Of a DNA stretch of 64,000 nt, positions 26,587 through 37,200 are shown piece after piece. How positions within the stretch are numbered: the first letter of the stretch is position 1; each line of letters begins with the position of its first letter. Source of the stretch: Candidatus Peregrinibacteria bacterium UBA1369 (GTDB taxonomy: Bacteria > Patescibacteriota > Gracilibacteria > UBA1369); contig DBRL01000013.1 of assembly GCA_002305925.1 (NCBI GenBank), positions 12,436 through 76,435 on the forward strand. The letters run 5' to 3'. The notes below the pieces were generated by a model. The model was given only the letters and a program-made list of their open reading frames with translations, did no database searches and was not told the origin of the DNA. The translations under genes and the position numbers were made by a program.

Positions 26587-27354
26587 ATGCTCGCAATTTG
26601 TTCCGACAGCCTCAAGGGCTATGGTTTAAACCGAATTTTCCAGCTGATCAAGGAAGCCGGTTACGATGGTGTCGATTTAAACATCGACCCCAAAAACTTT
26701 GACACGCTCGACACGGAATACATTCGCGAGCTGATCGACAAATATCAGTTGCCGGTTCTATCTATCTCCACCCCCATCACCAGCTCGGCCAAAAAAATCC
26801 AGGGAGCGGTCGACATGGCCAAAACATTGAACTGCAAAGTCATCGTCATCCAGCCTCCCAAAATTTTTGATTTTCAATACGCCAGCTGGCTGAAAAACGA
26901 AATTCCCAAAATCCGCCAACGTGAAAACATCTCCATCGCCCTGGAAAACGCCCCCTCGGAAACTTTTCTCGGCATCATCCCCGAGCACTCGATGAACAAT
27001 GTCATCGACCTGAAAAAATTCAAGCATGTCTGTCTGGACACCACCCGCGTCGGCGCCAAAAAAGAGGATCTGATCCGTATTTACAAGACACTCAAACCCT
27101 ATCTGGTACATGTCCACCTCAGCAACATCAAAAACGGCACACCATACAGCCCTCCCGAAAGCGGGATTCTGCCGGTGGAGAGTTTTTTGACCAAACTGAA
27201 ACAGGACGGTTTTCCAGGCACGATTTCACTGAAAATCAATCCCAAGTTCATGAACCTGGGCAGCGACAAGGAGGTCAAGGCCACCCTGCAAAAACTGAAG
27301 GAATTCTACACCACCTATTTCAGCAGTATCAAAACCCTTAAAAGCGAGGAATAA
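26587..27354 (+). CDS. Xylose-isomerase-like TIM barrel (sugar phosphate isomerase/epimerase family)
   Basis: 255 residues. The repeated beta/alpha pattern starts IFQLIKEAGYDGVDLNID (about 15-32), then VIVIQPP (about 81), ISIALENAPS (about 116, metal-binding Glu), HVCLDTTRVGAK (about 146, Asp) and LVHVHLSNIKNG (about 173, His). These are the metal sites of AP_endonuc_2-family barrels, which isomerise or epimerise sugars or cut DNA at abasic sites. The size and lack of the endonuclease IV Zn3 set favour a sugar enzyme. Substrate unknown. The ABC pair follows directly (stop at 27354, GTG at 27355). Confidence 0.8.
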   Translation: MLAICSDSLKGYGLNRIFQLIKEAGYDGVDLNIDPKNFDTLDTEYIRELIDKYQLPVLSISTPITSSAKKIQGAVDMAKTLNCKVIVIQPPKIFDFQYASWLKNEIPKIRQRENISIALENAPSETFLGIIPEHSMNNVIDLKKFKHVCLDTTRVGAKKEDLIRIYKTLKPYLVHVHLSNIKNGTPYSPPESGILPVESFLTKLKQDGFPGTISLKINPKFMNLGSDKEVKATLQKLKEFYTTYFSSIKTLKSEE

Positions 27355-28065
27355 GTGGACACTCTCCTGGAACTAAAAGGCGTAGGCAAGACCTATCATC
27401 TGGGCAGGGAAAAGGTTCGGGCGCTTCGCGATATTGACCTGAGCATCGGCCAGGGCGATTTTCTCAGTATCGTCGGCCCTTCCGGATCGGGGAAATCAAC
27501 GCTGTTGCATTTACTGGGATTGATGGACAAACCCGACCATGGCAGAATCATCCTGGAAGAAACGGACACCTCCAAACTCAGTGAAAAAGAAATTGCCCGT
27601 TTTCGGCTGGAAAAAATCGGCTTTGTTTTTCAGGATTTCAACCTGCTGGACGATTTCAGCATTGAAGACAACATCGCCCTGCCGCTATTGATCAAGTCTG
27701 GCCGCAACACGCTGTCCGCACGAGAAAAAGAACTGCTCGAAACCATCCTGGAACAAATGGATTTGACCGACCGCCGCAGACACAAACCAAACCAGGTTTC
27801 CGGAGGGCAAAAACAGCGCGCGGCCATCGGCCGCGCGCTCATCGGAAAACCATCATTGCTCCTGGCCGACGAACCAACCGGCAACCTCGACCCGCACACC
27901 GGTAAACAAATTATCGGTTTGCTTTCCAAACTTTGCAGTGACAACGGCCTGACTCTGGTCATTGTCACCCACGACCGCCAAGTCGCCGACCGCGCCAACC
28001 GCATCGTGCAACTACAGGAAGGCCGCCTGGCAACCCGCACCCATGCTAAAAAATATCTGGGCTAA
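27355..28065 (+). CDS. ABC transporter ATPase, MacB/LolD type
   Basis: 236 residues from GTG 27355. Walker A GPSGSGKST (about 41-49), Q-loop FVFQDFNLL (about 91), signature VSGGQKQRA (about 145), Walker B LLLADEPTGNLD (about 165) and switch His in VTHDR. It powers the FtsX-type permease in the next gene (TAATG overlap at 28063-28067). Such pairs work as exporters, lipoprotein movers or mechanotransmitters, not importers. Confidence 0.93.
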   Translation: MDTLLELKGVGKTYHLGREKVRALRDIDLSIGQGDFLSIVGPSGSGKSTLLHLLGLMDKPDHGRIILEETDTSKLSEKEIARFRLEKIGFVFQDFNLLDDFSIEDNIALPLLIKSGRNTLSAREKELLETILEQMDLTDRRRHKPNQVSGGQKQRAAIGRALIGKPSLLLADEPTGNLDPHTGKQIIGLLSKLCSDNGLTLVIVTHDRQVADRANRIVQLQEGRLATRTHAKKYLG

Positions 28066-29333
28066 TGTACTCAAAAATCATTCTTAACAATTGGAAAAGT
28101 CACCCCGGAAAATTTCTTCTGATGTTCTCGGCTTTGGTGATTGCGCTGGTGATTATGACCTTGCTGAGCACGCTGCACTACGGCCTGCAAAATTATTTTC
28201 TGGGCGAAGGACAGCGGGAAAAAATACTGCGCGAACTGCAGGTAACCCCGCGCGGCAGCAAATTGAACCTCTCACTGCTCAACCTGGTTCCCCAACCCGA
28301 ACTGTCACCGGAAACAGTAGAGCAAATCGCCGCGCTGCCAGAAGTGGCCGAAGTATTGCCCACCAACACAATCAGCGGAATTTCATCGCTGCAAATCGGA
28401 CTGCTCGGTCAAATTTTTCAAACTGACGCCCTACTTTTTGGCTCCGAGTGGGAGTTGCTGGACAGTCCGCAGGTCAGCAAAACACAATGGGAAAGCGACA
28501 ATGAACCTTATCCAGCAGTAGTTTCGACCAAACTGATCGATCTCTACAACCTATCTTTTGCCAACGCCAATAACCTGCCACAGCTGACCGAGGCAAACTT
28601 CCGCGGTGCGGAAATCACCATTCTGCTCAACGAATCAACTTTCTTTGCCCGCAACGATGGCGAAACAGTCAAATTAAAGGCCAAAATTGCCGGCTTTTCA
28701 CCCAACACTAAACTGCTGGGTCTGACCCTCCCTGACAAAATTATCAACCAGATCAACTCCCGCTACCTGCAACAGGACAAAATCAGCTACCTTGACGCAA
28801 TAGTCAGGGTACACAATCCTGAACTGCTAACCGCAGCCAGAGACAAAATCAGCGCCCTCGGCCTGGATGTACAGACGGCCGAAAAAAGTCTGCACACACT
28901 GGAAAGTGTCTTTACCATGAGCGGCTTGGCCCTAAACATCTTCTTCGCCTTGATGATGGCCCTGGCCGGCCTGCTGATCTCAACGACTTTTTTGGCAAAA
29001 ATCACGGAAAAAAGACATGAAATTGCCATTCTCAAAACAATGGGGCTGACAGGAACCAACGTAGCGCAACTCTATCTACTGGAAGCTCTCCTGGTCGGAG
29101 CCATGTCCTCAGCGGGAGGACTGCTGCTGGCCTGGCTGATATCCCTGCCGCTGGAACAGGCCATCAACTCACTGCTTTCCAATCTGCTCACCCGTCCGGA
29201 AAGACTGTTTCTCTTCGCTCCGAACATTCTCTTCTGGCTCAGCGCCTTTACCATATTCATCTCCTGCCTCTTCAGCTTTTTACCCGCCCGCAAAGCGGCA
29301 AAATTAGACCCGATCACCATACTGTCAAAATAG
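28065..29333 (+). CDS. ABC transporter permease, FtsX/MacB family
   Basis: 422 residues: one N-terminal membrane helix (about 17-38), a large outer domain (about 40-280), then three membrane helices (about 285-310, 335-365, 380-410) within an FtsX domain (ITEKRHEIAILKTMGLTG at about 310 is the cytoplasmic coupling segment). The four-helix layout with outer domain is that of MacB. It pairs with the overlapping ATPase gene. The cargo is unknown. rpoB follows but has its own promoter. Confidence 0.88.
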   Translation: MYSKIILNNWKSHPGKFLLMFSALVIALVIMTLLSTLHYGLQNYFLGEGQREKILRELQVTPRGSKLNLSLLNLVPQPELSPETVEQIAALPEVAEVLPTNTISGISSLQIGLLGQIFQTDALLFGSEWELLDSPQVSKTQWESDNEPYPAVVSTKLIDLYNLSFANANNLPQLTEANFRGAEITILLNESTFFARNDGETVKLKAKIAGFSPNTKLLGLTLPDKIINQINSRYLQQDKISYLDAIVRVHNPELLTAARDKISALGLDVQTAEKSLHTLESVFTMSGLALNIFFALMMALAGLLISTTFLAKITEKRHEIAILKTMGLTGTNVAQLYLLEALLVGAMSSAGGLLLAWLISLPLEQAINSLLSNLLTRPERLFLFAPNILFWLSAFTIFISCLFSFLPARKAAKLDPITILSK

Positions 29334-29392
29334 CTCACTCGTATATTTACCAAGGTCGTCAAGTGTTTTTCATCGAGGTGCCGGCCTTTTCT

Positions 29393-29420
29393 TTGACAAC
29401 AGACCTTTGATGCCTATACT
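29393..29420 (+). promoter_or_regulatory. Promoter of rpoB-ssb-rpoC
   Basis: TTGACA (29393-29398), 16 bp, TATACT (29415-29420). Expected start near 29427, giving a leader of about 180 nt before ATG 29607. Confidence 0.8.
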
Positions 29421-29426
29421 TGCGCT

Positions 29427-29606
29427 AGGCTGTCAGCAAAGTATTCAATAGTCAATCCACTCAGACCGGCGCAACTGATCACTGCCGCAGGTTGATTGCC
29501 ATCGAATACTATCGATTGTGTTGTTGAAGATAGCAAAACTTTGGACATCTCACTCCGACCTGTCCAAAGCCTTTGTTCCGAAGTATTCATCACCACCACA
29601 TCATTC
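29427..29606 (+). promoter_or_regulatory. Structured 5' leader of rpoB
   Basis: Two inverted repeats are visible. AGTATTC (29440-29446) pairs with GAATACT (29504-29510), enclosing about 57 nt. CTTTGGACA (29539-29547) pairs perfectly with TGTCCAAAG (29561-29569). It could be a site for feedback on RNA polymerase synthesis, but no known riboswitch or protein-binding leader was recognised. Confidence 0.45.
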
Positions 29607-32600
29607 ATGCAGAAGAAAAAACCTTCCCAGGCCAAAAGTGCGGGCCAGACAAAGAAGAAAGTGAAAGGGAATATTAAAAGTGCCCCAGTAAAAAAAGCAC
29701 CACTCAAAAAGCAATCAGCCAAAAAACAGGCCACAGTCAGCAAAAAAACGGTCGTAAAAAAGAAACAGACCGTGCTGAAAAAGACAGCCTCCAAAAAAAC
29801 TGTCAAAAAAACCATCAAGCCGGCTCCGACTGCAAAACCCAAAAAGACATCCAAAACGCCAGCCCGCTCAAAACCCGTCAGCAAAACGCTACATAAAAAA
29901 CAGCCGCCAAAACTTTCAGCAGTCAAACCAACCCCAAAACAGGTTAAGACGGTCAAACCAACTAAAGAAGTTAAACCGGCCAAACCGGCTAAAACGGTTG
30001 GCGTGAAAAGCAAATCACGCAACATGTCCCTGGCGGAGGAAGTGTCTCGACTTCTGCCCAAGGAAAACATCATCATGAAGGAGTCGGCCAACCGCCGCTA
30101 TTTTATCGAACGCATCGACAAGGACATTGTACTGCCCAATCTTATTGAGATTCAGCTCGATTCCTATCGCTGGTTCCTGGACCTGGGCATCCGCGAACTG
30201 CTCGACGAGGTCTCCCCCATCACCGATTTCTCCAACAAAAAACTTGAATTGCACTTCCTGGAACATTCCGTTGACGAACCCAAATACGACCCCGAGACCT
30301 GCCGCGTCAAAAATCTGACCTACGAAGCCCCGCTAAAAGTCCACGTACAGCTGATCAACAAAGAAACAGGGGAAATCAAAGAACAGGATGTCTTTCTCGG
30401 TGCCATCCCGCTGATGACCCACAAGGGCACCTTTATCGTCAACGGAATTGAAAGAGTCGTTGTTTCCCAGATCGTCCGCTCCCCGGGCGTCTTTTTCTCA
30501 CGCAATCCCGGTCTGCAAAGCAGTTTCAACGCCAAAATCATCCCCAAGCGCGGCGCCTGGCTGGAGATCGAAACGGATAAAAAAGGAATCATCAGTGTCA
30601 AAATCGACCGCAAACGCAAAATTCCGATCACTTCCCTGCTGCGGGTTTTCGGTTTTCCCACTGATCAGGAAATTCGCACCCAATTCGAAGACGTTATCCA
30701 GGGTCCTGACAAAGACTATATATTAAACACCCTGGACAAGGATTCTGCCAAAACCGTCGATGAGGCCTATCAGAATATTTACAAAAAGATCCGACCCGGC
30801 GACCTGGCCACGCCAGAAAACGCCAAATCACTGATTCAGTCCATGTTTTTTGACTACAAAAAATATGACATGGGACCGGTAGCCAGATACAAACTCAACA
30901 AACGTTTCAATCTGGAGACCCCCAATACCAGGGATTTTCACACTTTCCAGGTTGAGGACTTGATCCGCATTCTCAAGCACCTGATCAACCTGAACAATGG
31001 CATCGGCGAAGCCGATGACATTGACCATCTCGCCAACCGCCGCATTCGCGCCGTCGGTGAACTGGTACAGAACAAATTCCGCGTCGGTCTTCTACGCACC
31101 GACCGCATCGCCAAAGACCGCATGACCGTGATGGATCTGGAAACGGTTACTCCAACCCAGCTGATCAACTCCCGACCAATCACCGCCGCCCTGCGCGAAT
31201 TTTTCGCCAGCTCCCAGCTCTCCCAGTTTATGGACCAGACCAACCCCCTGGCTGAATTGGCCCACAAACGCCGCCTCTCGGCCATGGGACCCGGCGGTCT
31301 GACCCGCGAAAGAGCCTCCTTCGACGTCCGCGACGTACATCCATCGCATTACGGCCGCATCTGCCCAATCGCCACTCCCGAAGGACCGAACATCGGTTTG
31401 GTTGTGCACCTGGCCACCTATGCCCGCGTCAATAAATACGGCTTTATCGAGACGCCCTACCGCACCATGAACGACACAATCAGCATCAAGGACGTCAAGA
31501 AGCTGAAAGGGAAAAAACTGCGCTCCGATCTGATCAATCCAAAAAACGACAAAATTATCATCCCCAAGGAAACCGTTCTCGGAGAAAAAGAAATTGAAAA
31601 AATCAAGGCCCAGGGATTCGAGACGATCAAAGTGTTTAAACACGCCACCGATGACGTGCGTTACTACGCCGCCGACGAAGATACCGAAAAGGTAATCGCT
31701 CAGGCCAACACCACTCTGGACGAACAGGGCCAAATCATCGACTCACTGGTTTCGGGACGTCAAAAGGGGGAACCGGAACTGGTTCCGGCCAAGAACATCA
31801 CCCACATGGACATCTCCCCCAAACAGATTATTTCCGAAACCACCGCCCTGATTCCCTTTCTGGAACACGATGACAACACCCGCGCCTCAATGGGTTCGAA
31901 CATGCAGCGTCAGGCAGTCTCCCTGATCAATCCGGACGCACCGGTTGTCGGTACGGGCATGGAGGAAATCGTTGCCAAAAGCTCCGGTCAGATCTATCTG
32001 GCCGAAAACAGTGGCACCGTTTCCTATGTCGACGCCGAACAAATTGTCATCATCTATGACAACGGTAAGAAAGCCATCTACAATCTCAGCAATTACGTCC
32101 GTTCCAATCAATCCACCTGTATACACCACCGCGCCAGGGTCAAAAAAGGCCAGCGCGTCTCCCGCGGCGATGTTCTCTCCGACGGCCCGGCCACCGAAAA
32201 CGGTGAACTGGCTCTCGGCAAAAACGTTCTGGTGGCCTACATGACCTGGAAAGGTTTCAACTATGAAGACGCCGTCATCGTTTCCGACCGCATCGTCAAA
32301 GCCGGCTATTATGACTCGGTCCACATGGAAACATTCACCATCGACGTCCGCGACACCAAACTGGGACCGGAAATCATTACCCGCGACATTCCCAATGTCG
32401 GTGAAGCCAGGCTGAAAGACCTGGATGAAAACGGCATCGTCCGTATCGGCGCGACCGTCCGCGAAGGCGACATCCTGGTTGGCAAAATAACTCCCAAGGG
32501 TGAAACCGAACTGTCAGCGGAAGAACGGCTGCTGCGCGCCATCTTCGGCGACAAAGCCCGCGACGTCAAAGACACATCCCTGCGCCTCCCGGGCGGAGAA

Positions 32601-33761
32601 GGGGGCAAAGTCGTTGGCGTGCAGATTTTCTCCCGCTCCAACGGTGATGAACTCCCCACCGGCGTCAACCAACAGATCAAAGTCAATGTAGCCCAGACCA
32701 GAAAAGTCTCGGTCGGTGACAAAGTCGCCGGAAGACACGGCAACAAAGGTGTCATCTCAGTAATCGTACCCCAGGAAAACATGCCCTTCCTCGCCGACGG
32801 CACTCCCATCGATATTATTCTGAACCCACTGGGCGTTTCTTCCCGTATGAACATTGGACAGATTCTGGAAGTGCATACCGGCTGGGCGGCCAGCAAAATG
32901 GGATTTCACGTGGCCACTCCCGCCCTCAACGGCATTACCACCGACCAGATTCGTGACCTGCTGATCAAATCCGGTCTCCCGGACAACGGCAAGGTACAAC
33001 TATTCGACGGCCTGACCGGCGAACCATTTGACCACAAAACCACCGTCGGCATCGGTTACATCATGAAATTGTCCCATCTGGTGGAAGACAAAATTCACGC
33101 CCGTTCGGTCGGCCCCTATTCGCTGGTTACCCAGCAACCGCTCGGCGGCAAGGCCCAGCATGGCGGGCAGAGATTTGGCGAAATGGAAGTCTGGGCCCTG
33201 GAAGCCTATGGTGCCGCCCACACTTTGCAAGAAATGTTGACCATCAAATCCGACGACATCTATGGCCGCGCCAAAGCCTATGAATCGATAGTCAAGGACG
33301 AACCGATCAAAAAACCCAAGACCCCCGAGTCTTTCAACGTTCTGGTACGGGAACTGCAGTCCCTAGGACTATCGGTTAAATTTGAAAATTCAGAAGAACA
33401 GGAGGAAGACGTCTATGACGCCAATCAGGAACTGGTAGAAGAACCGGAAAAGGAAGAACTGGCCCTGGAATCGGAAATCACCCGAAAATTGGCCGCAGAG
33501 GGTGTTGAAACGGAAAGCGTCGAAAAACAGGTCGCCGGTATGGAAGTTGTAGGTGACGAGGAAATCGCCAAAACCGAAGTGGAAGAAATCAAGGAAGAGG
33601 GCGATCCAGCCGATTTGGAGGATTTCGCACATATGGAAGCCGAACTCGACCTGGATCAAATCGAGGACGCCCCCGAAGAGGAGCTGAGGGAACTGGATGA
33701 AAATCCTGAAGACCTCGAACATCTGGACTTACCGGCGGTTAACGAAGACCAAGATCACTAA
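29607..33761 (+). CDS. rpoB: RNA polymerase beta subunit with basic N-tail and acidic C-tail
   Basis: 1384 residues from ATG 29607; the frame is open back to a TTG at 29496, but that lies in the structured leader. The normal beta core runs from about residue 140 (MSLAEEVSRLLP) to about 1260: VVSQIVRSPGVFFS, the rifampicin region (SQFMDQTNPLAELAHKRR, LSAMGPGGLTRERAS), EGPNIGL, GRHGNKGVIS, and the C-terminal EMEVWALEAYGAAHTLQEML. Residues 1-139 form a Lys-rich tail (46 Lys, 2 Arg, 1 Glu, many Pro/Ala/Thr), similar in kind to histone H1 tails. The last about 124 residues are acidic (50 Asp+Glu against 7 Lys+Arg). ATG 30024 is an alternative start without the basic tail. Confidence 0.96.
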   Translation: MQKKKPSQAKSAGQTKKKVKGNIKSAPVKKAPLKKQSAKKQATVSKKTVVKKKQTVLKKTASKKTVKKTIKPAPTAKPKKTSKTPARSKPVSKTLHKKQPPKLSAVKPTPKQVKTVKPTKEVKPAKPAKTVGVKSKSRNMSLAEEVSRLLPKENIIMKESANRRYFIERIDKDIVLPNLIEIQLDSYRWFLDLGIRELLDEVSPITDFSNKKLELHFLEHSVDEPKYDPETCRVKNLTYEAPLKVHVQLINKETGEIKEQDVFLGAIPLMTHKGTFIVNGIERVVVSQIVRSPGVFFSRNPGLQSSFNAKIIPKRGAWLEIETDKKGIISVKIDRKRKIPITSLLRVFGFPTDQEIRTQFEDVIQGPDKDYILNTLDKDSAKTVDEAYQNIYKKIRPGDLATPENAKSLIQSMFFDYKKYDMGPVARYKLNKRFNLETPNTRDFHTFQVEDLIRILKHLINLNNGIGEADDIDHLANRRIRAVGELVQNKFRVGLLRTDRIAKDRMTVMDLETVTPTQLINSRPITAALREFFASSQLSQFMDQTNPLAELAHKRRLSAMGPGGLTRERASFDVRDVHPSHYGRICPIATPEGPNIGLVVHLATYARVNKYGFIETPYRTMNDTISIKDVKKLKGKKLRSDLINPKNDKIIIPKETVLGEKEIEKIKAQGFETIKVFKHATDDVRYYAADEDTEKVIAQANTTLDEQGQIIDSLVSGRQKGEPELVPAKNITHMDISPKQIISETTALIPFLEHDDNTRASMGSNMQRQAVSLINPDAPVVGTGMEEIVAKSSGQIYLAENSGTVSYVDAEQIVIIYDNGKKAIYNLSNYVRSNQSTCIHHRARVKKGQRVSRGDVLSDGPATENGELALGKNVLVAYMTWKGFNYEDAVIVSDRIVKAGYYDSVHMETFTIDVRDTKLGPEIITRDIPNVGEARLKDLDENGIVRIGATVREGDILVGKITPKGETELSAEERLLRAIFGDKARDVKDTSLRLPGGEGGKVVGVQIFSRSNGDELPTGVNQQIKVNVAQTRKVSVGDKVAGRHGNKGVISVIVPQENMPFLADGTPIDIILNPLGVSSRMNIGQILEVHTGWAASKMGFHVATPALNGITTDQIRDLLIKSGLPDNGKVQLFDGLTGEPFDHKTTVGIGYIMKLSHLVEDKIHARSVGPYSLVTQQPLGGKAQHGGQRFGEMEVWALEAYGAAHTLQEMLTIKSDDIYGRAKAYESIVKDEPIKKPKTPESFNVLVRELQSLGLSVKFENSEEQEEDVYDANQELVEEPEKEELALESEITRKLAAEGVETESVEKQVAGMEVVGDEEIAKTEVEEIKEEGDPADLEDFAHMEAELDLDQIEDAPEEELRELDENPEDLEHLDLPAVNEDQDH

Positions 33762-33785
33762 ACATACCCCATAACCCCTGGGCCT

Positions 33786-34214
33786 ATGAGAAGCGTTAAC
33801 AAAGTCATTCTGATCGGCAATCTCACCCGAGATCCGGAGCTGCGACAGACACCTGGCGGCCAAGCCGTCTGCACCTTCTCAATCGCCACCAACCGCGAGT
33901 GGGTAACCAGGGACGGCGGCAAACACACCCTCACCGAATATCACGATCTGGTAGCCTGGGCCAAACTGGCCGAAATCTGCAATACCCATCTCAAGAAGAG
34001 CAAACTGGTCTACGTCGAGGGGTATCTGAAAACCCGCAGCTGGGAAAGTCCTGAGGGAATCAAGAAATTCAAGACGGAAATCGTCATCCAGGATCTGATC
34101 ATTCTCGACCGCAAAGACCAGCTCAGCTACTCCAGCGAAGACTTTCTCCCCGAAGAGGAAATTTCCGGCCCGGCCTCCCAAAATCCAACCATCGACTCCA
34201 GCCTGGGACTGTAA
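33786..34214 (+). CDS. ssb: Single-stranded DNA-binding protein
   Basis: 142 residues. OB fold (about 1-110): MRSVNKVILIGNLTRDPELR, VCTFSIATNREW, HDLVAWAKLAEICNTHLKK, LVYVEGYLKTRSW. The acidic tail is short and ends DSSLGL, so the usual DDDIPF interaction tip is not preserved. It coats single-stranded DNA in replication and repair. It sits between rpoB and rpoC (24 bp and 49 bp gaps), a place where bacteria usually have nothing. Confidence 0.95.
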   Translation: MRSVNKVILIGNLTRDPELRQTPGGQAVCTFSIATNREWVTRDGGKHTLTEYHDLVAWAKLAEICNTHLKKSKLVYVEGYLKTRSWESPEGIKKFKTEIVIQDLIILDRKDQLSYSSEDFLPEEEISGPASQNPTIDSSLGL

Positions 34215-34263
34215 ACAAGCAAAATTATAACAAGTGTTCCAATCAACTTAACCTCAAAGTAAA

Positions 34264-37200
34264 ATGAGTTTTAACGAAAACATTAACTCCGCCCAAAACA
34301 AACCACGGGAACTATTTGACAAGATTTCTATCTCGGTGGCTTCTCCCGAAGAAATTTTATCCTGGTCCTTCGGCGAAGTGAAAAAACCGGAAACCATCAA
34401 TTACCGGACCCAAAAACCTGAACGCGACGGCCTCTTTTGTGAAAAGATTTTTGGCCCCACCAAAAACTGGGAATGTTATTGCGGCAAATACAAAAGAATC
34501 CGCTACAAAGGTATTATCTGCGAAAAATGCGGAGTAGAGGTCACACATTCCTCGGTACGACGTTCACGGATGGGCCATATCAAACTGGCCGTACCGGTAA
34601 CCCATATCTGGTTTCTACGTTCCACACCATCCCGTCTTGGCCTCCTGCTGGAGCTGCCGATCAAAGCCATCGAACAGGTGGTTTACTTTGCCGCCTACAT
34701 CATTACCGAGGTAGATGAAAAGGCCAAAGAAGAAGCCAAGGAACAATTGACCAGCGAATTCAAGAACCTTCGCAAAAAAATTCAGGAAGAGGCCGCACAA
34801 AAAAGCAAGGGCGACGCGGCAATCGAAAAGAAATTTGCCAACAAGCTGGATGAACTGGACGACCAGCACCGCAAAACCAAAGAGCAGCTAGACGGCATAC
34901 GCGTCACCGCCATTTATTCCGAACTGGAATACCGCGAACTTTCCACCAAGTTTGGCCAGATTTTCAAGGCCGGCATCGGCGCCGAGGCCATTCGTCAGAT
35001 TATTCAGAACATTGATTTAAACGAACTGATCAAAAATCTGGAAAAAGATCTGCTAAAATCCTCCGGACAAAAACAGAAAAAAATTATCAAAAGACTAAAA
35101 CTGGCCGGCAGTCTGCTCAAAGCAGGCATACATCCTGAATGGATGATTATGACCGTCCTTCCTGTCATCCCTCCCGATCTGCGCCCAATGGTGCAACTGG
35201 ACGGTGGCCGCTTTGCCGCATCCGATCTCAATGACCTATACCGTCGCGTCATCAACCGCAACAACCGCCTGAAAAGACTGATCGCCATCGGCGCTCCGGA
35301 AGTCATTTCCAGAAATGAAAAAAGAATGCTTCAGGAGGCCGTCGACACGCTGCTGAACAATTCGGCCCGCGCCGGCAAAACGGTCTTTAACTCCGGCGAC
35401 AAACGCAAACTGCGCTCCCTCTCCGACATGCTCAAAGGCAAACAGGGGCGCTTCCGCCAAAACCTGCTCGGCAAACGCGTCGACTACTCCGGACGTTCCG
35501 TGATCGTGGTCGGGCCCTGGCTGCGCCTTAATCAATGCGGCCTACCCAAACAAATGGCCATGGAGCTATTCAAACCATTTGTTATCGGCCGTCTAATCCG
35601 CGACGGACTGGCCCACAATATCAAGAGCTCCGAAAAACTGATTCAAAGTGGCACCAGAGAAGTCTGGGACATCCTGGAAGAAGTAACGCGCGACCGCTAC
35701 GTTCTCTTAAACCGCGCCCCAACCCTGCATAGATTGGGCATTCAGGCCTTCAAGCCGGTACTGGTAGAAGGCAAGGCCATCCAGATCCATCCGCTGGTCT
35801 GTACCGCCTTCAATGCTGACTTTGACGGAGACCAGATGGCCGTACATGTACCGCTTTCCCGCCCCGCGCAGGAAGAAGCCGCCAGCCTGATCGCCTCCAA
35901 CAGAAACCTGCTCAAACCTTCGGCCGGAGAACCAATTGTCACACCCGTGCAGGACATGGTGCTGGGCTGCTACTATCTGACCAAGGAAACCCCCGGCAAA
36001 CCGGGCGAGGGCAGCACTTACTCGGATATCAATGAAGCCATCATGGCCTGGCGCAACGGTTTTCTGCATCTGCAGGCCAAAATTAAAGCACGTTTCCGCG
36101 GAGAGATCCGCGAAACCACATTGGGCCGTCTGATTTTCAACAGCTTCATGCCTGAGGAACTACAGTATTACAATATTACCTTCGGCAAAAAACAACTCAG
36201 CGCCCTGCTCAACGACGCCTTTCTGGTCTGCGGCAGTGAAAAAGTTGCAGAAATCGTCGACCATCTGAAAAGAATCGGCTTCGAATTTGCCACCTATTCC
36301 GGCCTCTCCATCGCCGCCGCCGACATGATTATTCCCGGCGACAAAAATCAGATCATTGACGAAGCTTCTGCCCAGATCAAACAGATCAACAATCTCTATC
36401 AAAGCGGACTAATTACCGACAACGAACGCTATAATCACACCATCAAGACCTGGAACAAGGCCAAGGGAGACATTGCTAAAATAATGATTGACGGTATCGA
36501 CCCGGAAAACGATCTGCACTATATGATCAATTCCGGCGCCCGCGGCAACTGGGGACAAATCACCCAGCTCTGCGGAATGAAAGGCCTGGTAGCCAACCCC
36601 TCCGGCAAAACCATTGAGCTGCCCATCAAATCCAACCTCAAGGAAGGTTTCACCATTCTGGAATACTTCATCGCTACACACGGCGGACGTAAAGGCAAAT
36701 CTGACACCGCTCTGAAAACGGCCGAAGCCGGCCATCTGACCCGCCGTCTGGTCGACTCCGTACAGGACATCATCATCAAAGAATATGACTGCGGCTCCGA
36801 CCAGGCCCATATCGTTACCAAGGCCGAATCCGACCGTATCGGCGAAAAAATGGAAAACCGCATTTTCGGACGTATTCTGGCCGACAATCTGGTACATCCC
36901 AAAACCGGTGAAATCCTTGCCGAAAAAGGACAACAAATCGACCGAAACGTAATTAAGCTGGTCGATGAGCTGAACATACAGGAGGTAAAAGTACGCTCCG
37001 TCATTACCTGCCGCACCCGAGGCGGCATCTGCGTAGCCTGCTACGGCCGAGACCTCGGCACCAACAAAACCGTTGAGCCCGGTACGGCGGTTGGTATCAT
37101 CGCCGCACAGTCCATCGGCGAACCAGGCACACAGCTGACCATGAGAACTTTCCACATGGGAGGCATCGCCTCAGAAGAGGGTGATATCACCCAGGGTTTG

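Noticed and set aside
29496..29606. Extended rpoB start at TTG 29496
   Set aside because: The segment falls in the leader with inverted repeats and its composition differs from the Lys-rich tail that starts at ATG 29607.
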